From positions 1-11,478 of the forward strand of contig JALOMS010000087.1 in assembly GCA_025455345.1 (NCBI GenBank): DNA of 11,478 bases, in the 5' to 3' direction. This stretch comes from Thermoflexibacter sp. Lineage in GTDB: Bacteria > Bacteroidota > Bacteroidia > Cytophagales > Thermoflexibacteraceae. This document shows positions 6,149 through 11,478 of this stretch, piece after piece. Each line of letters opens with the position of its first letter. Position 1 is the first letter of the stretch. Below the pieces are notes generated by a model. It had not been told where the DNA came from. It saw nothing but the letters and a program-made list of their open reading frames with translations, and ran no database searches. A program made the translations under genes and the position numbers.

Positions 6149-6178
6149 CAAAGATACGAAAAATAGATTTATTTACAA
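6149..6178 (-). promoter_or_regulatory. Bacteroidota-type promoter for the Rpn-like gene
   Basis: On the minus strand ATTG (core TTG) is followed by 19 bases and then TATCTTTG (6149-6156), matching the TTTG / TAnnTTTG promoter with the usual spacing. Transcription would start about 20 bases before the ATG at 6123. The -33 element is a 3 of 4 match. Confidence 0.65.
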
Positions 6179-6192
6179 TGTTGCAAGGCTTT

Positions 6193-6555
6193 TCATATAG
6201 CCTCTAACATTCCGCTTGCACCCCCACCAACGGCAAGCCACCCCACGCTCCCAGAAGCAGGGAAATAGCATGAAGGCGCATACCAGTTTCCTCCTGATAT
6301 TTTTTCCATTTCATCGGGAGGAAGTTTTCTGTTGGGTTTGAAGCCTATCTCAAATCGCCCCTCTTGGGCGTAGTAATAGGTTTGGCGGTGTGGGCAATAA
6401 GCGATTTCTGCACCTAAGCTTTTCATCAGGTTCAGCGTTTCGAAAAGGGTACTTCTGGAGATTTCTAATTTTTCGGCAAGCTCGTCGGCAGAGCCAGTGT
6501 TTTTAAAGCGCAAGAGTTGGTCTATGCGGCTGATACGTTCCAGATACTTTTGCAT
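6193..6555 (-). CDS. HTH protein with C-terminal double-glycine peptide
   Basis: 120 residues in two parts. Residues about 1-50 form a winged-helix/HTH_11-like DNA-binding domain: a first helix ERISRIDQLLRF, then SADELAEKLEISRSTLFETLNLMKSLG (22-48) as the helix-turn-helix. Residues 50-72 (AEIAYCPHRQTYYYAQEGRFEIGF) are the wing seen in many small Bacteroidota HTH proteins. Residues 79-89 read LPPDEMEKISGG, which matches the end of a double-glycine leader (hydrophobic I86 and M83 upstream of G88-G89). A 31-residue tail, rich in Gly, Ser and aromatic residues and with one Cys (C96), follows. The gene would thus make either a regulator with a GG tail or a peptide precursor whose leader is a DNA-binding domain. 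Control of the dyad elements upstream of the peptide genes is a natural guess. No promoter could be recognised upstream. Confidence 0.8.
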   Translation of the reverse strand: MQKYLERISRIDQLLRFKNTGSADELAEKLEISRSTLFETLNLMKSLGAEIAYCPHRQTYYYAQEGRFEIGFKPNRKLPPDEMEKISGGNWYAPSCYFPASGSVGWLAVGGGASGMLEAI

Positions 6556-7069
6556 AATTTTGGTAAAAAAAATAGTGGATTGATTTAATTTATGTAATTT
6601 TAACGATTCTCAGTGTTGAAAGTTTCACTAATTTCTTCCTATCTTCAGTTTTTTTCTACTATACCATAAAAATAACAAACCTTGAACCTGAAACCTTTGT
6701 CCAAGACTACTCTCTTATTTTTATCCTAATTTTTCAAAAAAAAATTAAATTTTTTCAATGCCTTGCAACCCTTTTTCTTTGGATTGGGTCTTAGCTATGA
6801 AGTAAACTTAAACCTATTAATAAGTTCTTCGATAGCATCAAAAATGCTATCCAAAAAAAACCAACTTACAAGCTCAAAACATAGGAAGTTATTGTTCATT
6901 TTGATACCCAATAGCTTCCTTATTTTATGATTAAAAACTAAGGCTTTTGCCTACTAAGATATTTACAAAGTAATATTTAATCCTAATTATATGGTTTTAG
7001 ATGATGCTGTCTTTGATGGTATCATCTTTTTTTTTATATTTGCCCTAATATCAAACCAAAGTACGACTT
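6556..7069. other. Divergent intergenic region with inverted repeats
   Basis: This 514-base AT-rich gap separates the divergent genes at 6193-6555 (minus) and 7070-7759 (plus). I find no coding sequence. It holds a perfect 8-bp hairpin (GATAGCAT-N5-ATGCTATC, 6831-6851). It also holds a 12-bp stem with one G-T pair (AGGAAGTTATTG / CAATAGCTTCCT, 6883-6920) followed by TATTTTATG. A T-tailed inverted repeat at 6999-7035 overlaps the promoter of the plus-strand operon. The first two could be operators or a small plus-strand RNA; nothing identifies a known RNA family. Confidence 0.5.
7012..7042 (+). promoter_or_regulatory. Bacteroidota-type promoter of the 7070-9590 operon
   Basis: TTTG (7012-7015), 19 bases, then TATATTTG (7035-7042) is an exact match to TTTG / TAnnTTTG. 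It places the transcript start about 20 bases before the ATG at 7070. The spacer contains a T9 run that follows a hairpin (AGATGAT 6999-7005 / ATCATCT 7021-7027), so the same bases also look like an intrinsic terminator for any transcript arriving from the left. Confidence 0.75.
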
Positions 7070-7759
7070 ATGAATTTCAAAAATTTTATTTCTCTGTTTG
7101 TCGTTCAGGAAGAAGGACAAAATAAAGAAGAAGGAAAGCAACAGGAGCAAACTCCTAATACTTCTGATAATCAAAGTTCCGTTCCTCCTGCTGTCCCCCA
7201 AGATAATTCATCTACAATGCCGCCACCTATTCCCCAAGAGGGCAACATAGACCAACGCATATTGGAATCCCTACAAAAAGCATTGGAAAGTAGCAATACA
7301 GAAGGATATGATTATCTTGAATTTAAGCACGCACTTCAAAGCCTTGTCAATATCATTCCTGATGAGGCGATGCGATTTAAGTCTGCCTTTGCTACGGTAG
7401 CTCCTATGGGGGTTACAGCACAGAAAATTTTAGAAAGTGTAAGCTATTATCGCAATATTTTGCTCAAAGAAAAGGAAAAATTTAACCAAGCACTAAGCAC
7501 CCAAATAGACCAAGGAGTAGGCGTAAAGCAGAAAAGAATGGAAGAACTATCTACTATTATGCAACAAAACTCTGAAACTATTCAAAGATTGATGCAAGAA
7601 AATGTTGCTTATGAAGAAGAAATTAATCAAATCAAATCTCATATCAATGAGGTAGTTGCAAAAATAGAAAATACAAAAAACAATTTTGACTATACTTTGC
7701 AAAATATTGTCAGTCAAATAAATACAGACGAGGCTAATATTCAAAAACACCTTGCTTAA
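7070..7759 (+). CDS. Coiled-coil hypothetical protein
   Basis: 229 residues, family not recognised. Residues 13-58 are low-complexity and Gln/Glu/Pro-rich, with two PP(A/P)(V/I)PQ-type repeats (39-44 and 51-56), so probably a flexible linker. Residues 59-128 look like a compact helical domain (DYLEFKHALQSLVNIIPDE.., APMGVTAQKILESV). Residues about 129-225 have a long heptad-like pattern with many Glu, Gln and Lys, predicting a coiled coil. There is no signal peptide or membrane segment, so it should be cytoplasmic. It is first in a plus-strand operon with a good promoter and is followed after 65 bases by the two-TM PspA-like protein. A partner role, with coiled coil binding coiled coil, is suggested by that order but not shown. 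Confidence 0.8.
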   Translation: MNFKNFISLFVVQEEGQNKEEGKQQEQTPNTSDNQSSVPPAVPQDNSSTMPPPIPQEGNIDQRILESLQKALESSNTEGYDYLEFKHALQSLVNIIPDEAMRFKSAFATVAPMGVTAQKILESVSYYRNILLKEKEKFNQALSTQIDQGVGVKQKRMEELSTIMQQNSETIQRLMQENVAYEEEINQIKSHINEVVAKIENTKNNFDYTLQNIVSQINTDEANIQKHLA

Positions 7760-7824
7760 TGCCAAGATGGACATAAGTTTATTATTCATTATCAAAGTTT
7801 TTTATCATTAAATCATTCAAAAAT

Positions 7825-8856
7825 ATGGAAAACCCAATGTCAAACCTCAATAATAAAATCACTCCTAAGGGTTTTTGGGAGCGTCCAGAAGGCGCAACAG
7901 GCGGGCTATTTGCTCTTGCTATCTTTGGAGGATTGGGATATTTATTTTTTAAATATTTGGATACCTTAGTGTATTTAGCTCAAAACACTTTGTACTTGAT
8001 ACTCATGCTTTTAGCGATAGGAGCTATCCTTTATGTCATCTTTGACCCTAAGTTTCGCAACCTCATTTGGTTTGTTTACAAAAGTATCATGCGTTGGCTT
8101 ACTGGACTTTTTGTAAAAATAGACCCTATTGGTATTTTGGAAAGCTACATAGATAGCTTGCGGTCTAACCTTAAAAAAATGGACAATCAAGTCCAATCCC
8201 TCAAAGCGCAGTTGCGAAAACTCAAAGACATTATAGACCAAAATAACAAAACAGTAGAAGATAGCTTGGCAATTGCGAATCACGCCAAAGACAAGGGAAA
8301 ACAAAATATTGTTATTTTGAAAACTCGCAAGGCGGGGCGTTTGCATGAGTCTAATATGAAACTTACGGACTTGTACAAAAAAATGGAAATATTACACCGC
8401 ATTTTGGTCAAAATGTACGAAACTTCAGAAATTTTGTTGGAAGATGTGATAGACCAAGTAGAAGTCAAAAAAATGGAAAGAGAAGCGATTCGCACTTCTC
8501 ACTCTGCGATGCGGTCTGCGCTCAATATCATCTCAGGCAACAATGATAAAAGAATCATGTTTGACCAAGCCATGGAGGCTATTGCTGATGACGTGAGCAG
8601 AAAAGTAGGTGAAATGGAACATTTTATGGACGTTACGGCTTCTTTTATAGAATCTGTCGATTTACAAAACGGAATTTATGAAGAAAAAGGCTTAGAAATG
8701 TTAGAAAAATGGGAACAGGAAGGCATTTCTTGGTTATTAGGAGAACAAAAACAAGCACTAATCTCTGGAAATACCGCCTTGGATATCAATCTAAACCCAA
8801 CAATGCAAAAAGCAAATCGCGCAGGAAATCAATACAATGATTTGTTCAATTTTTGA
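7825..8856 (+). CDS. Two-TM protein with PspA/Vipp1-like coiled-coil domain
   Basis: 343 residues. Two membrane helices lie at about 26-44 and 50-73, near the N-terminus. From about 98 on the sequence is long helical and resembles PspA/Vipp1 (ESCRT-III-like): DPIGILESYIDSLRSNLKKM (100-119) corresponds to the start of PspA helix 1. KAQLRKLKDII (127-137), KLTDLYKKMEILHRIL (179-194), and the SALNIIS...FDQAMEAIADDVSRKVGEME stretch (231-266) match the later helices in order. Classical PspA lacks membrane segments and binds by an amphipathic helix, so this is a membrane-anchored variant. The final 45 residues are unassigned. A role in membrane maintenance or stress is the best guess. The ATG at 7825 was chosen; another Met four codons on is possible. 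It is followed by the ferredoxin-type gene after 17 bases. Confidence 0.75.
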   Translation: MENPMSNLNNKITPKGFWERPEGATGGLFALAIFGGLGYLFFKYLDTLVYLAQNTLYLILMLLAIGAILYVIFDPKFRNLIWFVYKSIMRWLTGLFVKIDPIGILESYIDSLRSNLKKMDNQVQSLKAQLRKLKDIIDQNNKTVEDSLAIANHAKDKGKQNIVILKTRKAGRLHESNMKLTDLYKKMEILHRILVKMYETSEILLEDVIDQVEVKKMEREAIRTSHSAMRSALNIISGNNDKRIMFDQAMEAIADDVSRKVGEMEHFMDVTASFIESVDLQNGIYEEKGLEMLEKWEQEGISWLLGEQKQALISGNTALDINLNPTMQKANRAGNQYNDLFNF

Positions 8857-8873
8857 TAGAAATATTTTAATAA

Positions 8874-9590
8874 ATGACTGTAAAAGAATATTTTAATAAT
8901 ATTACTGATTCCATACGTACTCTTAGCACAGGGATTAGAATTACTTTCAAGCATTTTCGCAAATCCATCGCTAACAAACGCATGAGAAATACTATTCCTT
9001 CTACTGACGCTAATTATTTTAAGCAAGAAGAAGGAATAGTAACCTTACAATATCCCAAAGAAAAATTGCCTATCCCAGAGGTAGGTCGTTATCAATTGCA
9101 CGTAGAAATAGATGATTGCATTGTTTGTGATAAATGCGCCAAAATTTGTCCTGTTAATTGCATTGAAATAGAATCTATTAAAGCAAGTGAACAAATTGGT
9201 ATTACCTCTGACGGGACTCCTGTACGCTTATACGCAAGTAAGTTTGACATTGATATGGCAAAGTGTTGTTTTTGTGGACTTTGTACTACCGTTTGCCCTA
9301 CCGAATGTATTACGATGACCTCTGAATATGATTACAGCGTTTTTGATATTCGCCAAATGAATTTCGCTTTTAGCAAAATGAATGAGGAAGATGTCATTTT
9401 ACGTAAAAGTGAAGCAGAAGAACGTGAACGTTTAAAAATGCAAAATAGCCAAAAAGAGGAAAACCATACACCAATAGAAATAACCAAAGAACCAATTACT
9501 CCATCTTTGGAAAAGCAAGAAAATACTCCTTCTTCTGAAAAACCTGTATTTAAACCTAAGTTTAAGCCTATTATTAAGAAGAAAGAGTGA
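8874..9590 (+). CDS. nuoI: NADH-quinone oxidoreductase subunit I-like 2[4Fe-4S] protein
   Basis: 238 residues. Two complete 4Fe-4S cluster motifs, CxxCxxCxxxCP: C82, C85, C88, C92 and C131, C134, C137, C141. The N-terminal TGIRITFKHFRKS (19-31) and the TLQYPKEKLPIPEVGRYQLH segment (57-76) before the first cluster are the pattern of NuoI, the peripheral-arm subunit that passes electrons through clusters N6a and N6b in complex I. Between the motifs is the usual insert ending in the FDIDMAKC element. Residues 175-238 form an unusual hydrophilic Glu/Lys/Pro-rich tail not needed for the core fold. It lies outside any visible nuo cluster, in an operon with the PspA-like gene, so it could be a moved nuoI or a specialised homologue. 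The gene symbol is by motif and layout only. Confidence 0.75.
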   Translation: MTVKEYFNNITDSIRTLSTGIRITFKHFRKSIANKRMRNTIPSTDANYFKQEEGIVTLQYPKEKLPIPEVGRYQLHVEIDDCIVCDKCAKICPVNCIEIESIKASEQIGITSDGTPVRLYASKFDIDMAKCCFCGLCTTVCPTECITMTSEYDYSVFDIRQMNFAFSKMNEEDVILRKSEAEERERLKMQNSQKEENHTPIEITKEPITPSLEKQENTPSSEKPVFKPKFKPIIKKKE

Positions 9591-9648
9591 AAAGTATGCG
9601 GCTACTACTCTCATTTTGAACAACTAACAACAATTCAAAGCAATCCTA

Positions 9649-9673
9649 AAATGCGAAATAAATTATCGCATTT
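9649..9673. terminator. Hairpin between convergent genes
   Basis: Perfect 8-bp inverted repeat AAATGCGA (9649-9656) / TCGCATTT (9666-9673) with a 9-base loop, in the gap between the stop of the nuoI-like gene (9590) and the stop of the oligopeptidase gene (9685). T-rich sequence follows on the plus strand (GAATATAATTTTT) and a shorter T4 on the minus strand, so it may serve both genes. Confidence 0.55.
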
Positions 9674-9684
9674 GAATATAATTT

Positions 9685-11478
9685 TTACATTTTTACCCCC
9701 AACACCTCAAACAAGAAAATATACTCCAATGCAATTTCCTTCAATGCCTCGAACCGACCCGAAGCCCCACCATGCCCCGCGTCCATGTTGGTTTTTAAGA
9801 GTAATAAGTTATTGTCCGTTTTCAAAGTACGAAGTTTGGCTACCCACTTGGCTGGCTCCCAATACTGCACTTGTGAATCGTGTAATCCTGTTGTTATCAA
9901 TAAATTAGGATATGCTTTTGCCGTTACATTGTCATAAGGAGAGTAGGAAAGCATATAGTCGTAGTATTCCTTTTCCTTGGGATTGCCCCACTCGTCAAAC
10001 TCGCCTGTGGTAAGCGGAATGGACTCATCAAGCATGGTCGTAACTACATCTACAAAGGGAACATCGGCGACAATTGCTTTGTAGAGGTCAGGGCGCAAGT
10101 TTACCACTGCTCCCATGAGCAAGCCGCCCGCACTTCCCCCACTTGCTACCAATCTTTCTACGGAAGTATAGTTTTCTTTGATGAGGTGTTCGGAACAGGC
10201 GATAAAGTCTGTAAATGTATTTTTCTTTTTCAATAATTTGCCATCTTCGTACCAGTGTCGCCCCATTTCTTCGCCTCCTCTGATATGGCAAATCGCAAAA
10301 ATGAAACCTCTGTCCAAAATGCTCAATCGCGTAGAGCTAAAACTTGCGTCTAAGGAATAACCGTAAGAACCGTAGGCATATTGGTACAAGGGAGCAGTGC
10401 CGTTTTTGGGTGTCCCTTTTCTATAAACCAAAGAAATAGGGATTTTTGTGCCGTCTTGGGCGGTCGCATAAATGCGCTCTGCTTGATAATTTTCTGGTTT
10501 AAAAGTCCCCCCTACTACTTCCTGCTGTTTGAGCAAGGTCTTTTCTTTGGTTTCCATATTGTAGTCGTAAGTGGAACTAGGGGTCGTAAGTGAAGTATAG
10601 CCATAGCGAAGAATTTTGCTATTGTAGTTCACATTTACACCCGTTCCTGCGGCATAGGTAGGCTCGCCAAAGTCCACATAATGCTCGCTTTGGTCTTCCC
10701 ACTTGATGATTCTTAGGTTCATTAGCCCTTCTTTGCGCTCCTCTGCCACTAAAAAGTCTTTGAAAACTTCAAAACCTTCTAAAAGCACATCAGTGCGATT
10801 GGGGATTACTTCTTTCCACTTAGATTTATCAGTAGTCTGATTTTCAGTTACTTCCATCATGCGGAAGTTTTTTGCTTGCCAATTGGTGCGAATATAAAAA
10901 GTATCTCCTGCGTGGTCTATGCCGTATTCGTGTTCCCTTTCTCTGCCTAAAAATAGACGAAACTTTCCATTGGGATTGCTTGCTTCTAAGATTTGCGCCT
11001 CGCTCGTGAGCGTACTGCTACTGGCAATAATCAGGTATTTTTTTGACTTTGAGCGATAAATACCTACGGCAAAAGTTTCATCAGTTTCTTCATACACCAA
11101 TTCGTCTTGGGCGGGGTCAGTGCCAAGTGTGTGCCTGTAAATCTGGTGAGAACGAAGCGTTTGTAAATCTTGGCGGGCGTAAAAAATGGTCTGGTTGTCG
11201 TTTGCCCAAGCAATGTTCCCTGTGATGTTTGGAATCACATCTACAAGCGTTTCTCCTGTGGCTAAGTTCTTGAAAAACAAGGTATAAATCCTGCGTCCTA
11301 CTACATCTGTGCTGTACGCCAAAATGTCTTGACGATAAGAGATTTGCATACTTCCTACGGCAAAATAAGGCTGTCCTTCTGCCAATAAATTACCGTCAAT
11401 CATCACTTCTTCTGTGGCTTGCAAACTTCCCTTTTTGCGGCAATAAATCGCATATTCCTTGCCCGTTTCGTAGCGCAC
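9685..11478 (-). CDS. ptrB: Oligopeptidase B (S9A prolyl oligopeptidase family), partial
   Basis: The visible 597 codons run to the right window edge, so the true start is outside; family members are about 680-700 residues, so roughly the first 90-100 residues are missing. The visible N-terminal part (CRKKGSLQATEEVMID) and the following WD-like repeats to about residue 335 are the beta-propeller. The alpha/beta hydrolase domain follows, with Ser449 in GGSAGG, Asp534 in GLHDSQVQYWEPAKW and His569 in DAGHGG as the catalytic triad. YAYGSYG (about 365-371) and FAICHIRGGEEMGR are also hallmark S9A segments. The enzyme cleaves short peptides, typically after basic residues. No signal peptide can be assessed. 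It converges on the nuoI-like gene across a hairpin and has no evident link to the peptide island. Confidence 0.95.
   Translation of the reverse strand: MRYETGKEYAIYCRKKGSLQATEEVMIDGNLLAEGQPYFAVGSMQISYRQDILAYSTDVVGRRIYTLFFKNLATGETLVDVIPNITGNIAWANDNQTIFYARQDLQTLRSHQIYRHTLGTDPAQDELVYEETDETFAVGIYRSKSKKYLIIASSSTLTSEAQILEASNPNGKFRLFLGREREHEYGIDHAGDTFYIRTNWQAKNFRMMEVTENQTTDKSKWKEVIPNRTDVLLEGFEVFKDFLVAEERKEGLMNLRIIKWEDQSEHYVDFGEPTYAAGTGVNVNYNSKILRYGYTSLTTPSSTYDYNMETKEKTLLKQQEVVGGTFKPENYQAERIYATAQDGTKIPISLVYRKGTPKNGTAPLYQYAYGSYGYSLDASFSSTRLSILDRGFIFAICHIRGGEEMGRHWYEDGKLLKKKNTFTDFIACSEHLIKENYTSVERLVASGGSAGGLLMGAVVNLRPDLYKAIVADVPFVDVVTTMLDESIPLTTGEFDEWGNPKEKEYYDYMLSYSPYDNVTAKAYPNLLITTGLHDSQVQYWEPAKWVAKLRTLKTDNNLLLLKTNMDAGHGGASGRFEALKEIALEYIFLFEVLGVKM

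Noticed and set aside
154..7126. 15-base identity GAAGGACAAAATAAA at 154-168 and 7112-7126
   Set aside because: Short, AT-rich, one copy inside a coding region, and no similarity beyond it; treated as chance.
1..11478. CRISPR array, tRNA or rRNA genes, or a full insertion sequence
   Set aside because: I saw no regularly spaced direct repeats, no cloverleaf or rRNA-like segments, and no transposase with terminal inverted repeats; the Rpn-like protein alone does not make an IS.
9685..11478. Truncated oligopeptidase B
   Set aside because: The missing N-terminus is explained by the window edge; the visible reading frame is uninterrupted with a complete catalytic triad.

Overview
The window looks like a low-GC member of the Bacteroidota, probably Cytophagales-like. 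Three observations support this. Two gene starts are preceded by the TTTG / TAnnTTTG promoter type of that phylum (7012-7042 on plus, 6149-6178 on minus). Start codons have only weak Shine-Dalgarno sequences. The protein types (Rpn/PD-(D/E)XK family protein, oligopeptidase B, TlpA-like redoxin, short double-glycine peptides with MKKL(S/T)LxxM leaders) are familiar from that group. Assignment is by inspection only.

Layout. 1-293 holds no gene I can support. From 294 to 6555 everything is read on the minus strand and forms what I interpret as a bacteriocin-like peptide island. In transcription order it contains: a small HTH protein whose C-terminus carries a double-glycine peptide (6193-6555); an Rpn-type nuclease-family protein (5320-6123); a GG-leader peptide gene disrupted by one base in an 11-G homopolymer exactly at the predicted cleavage site (4984-5185); a second GG-type peptide with a degenerate AK-G leader end (4752-4958); a strong terminator or attenuator hairpin (4705-4742); an ABC ATPase (3903-4679), a polytopic permease (2526-3902) and a membrane protein (1877-2524) packed without gaps; a dispersed-type inverted repeat (1764-1864); a membrane-anchored CxxC thioredoxin-fold protein (1250-1753); a third GG-leader peptide (968-1156); and a secreted hypothetical protein (294-896).

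A 63-bp sequence, identical at 60 of 63 positions, lies in front of two of the peptide genes (1187-1249 and 5242-5304). It carries a TATGTTTG -7 box and a 7-bp dyad where the -33 element should be. The two peptide transcripts therefore look co-regulated by one dyad-binding factor; the HTH/GG protein next door is a candidate. All three core peptides (one after frame restoration) contain exactly two cysteines bracketing a Gly/Ala-rich hydrophobic segment, which fits a disulfide-closed membrane-active peptide and a redox helper. No C39 leader peptidase/transporter is present in the window.

7070-9590 is a separate plus-strand operon: a coiled-coil protein, a two-TM protein with a PspA/Vipp1-like helical domain, and a two-[4Fe-4S] NuoI-like subunit. 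It converges on an oligopeptidase B gene (9685-11478, minus, 5' end outside the window), with a hairpin between them. 6556-7069 is the divergent intergenic region and holds several inverted repeats.
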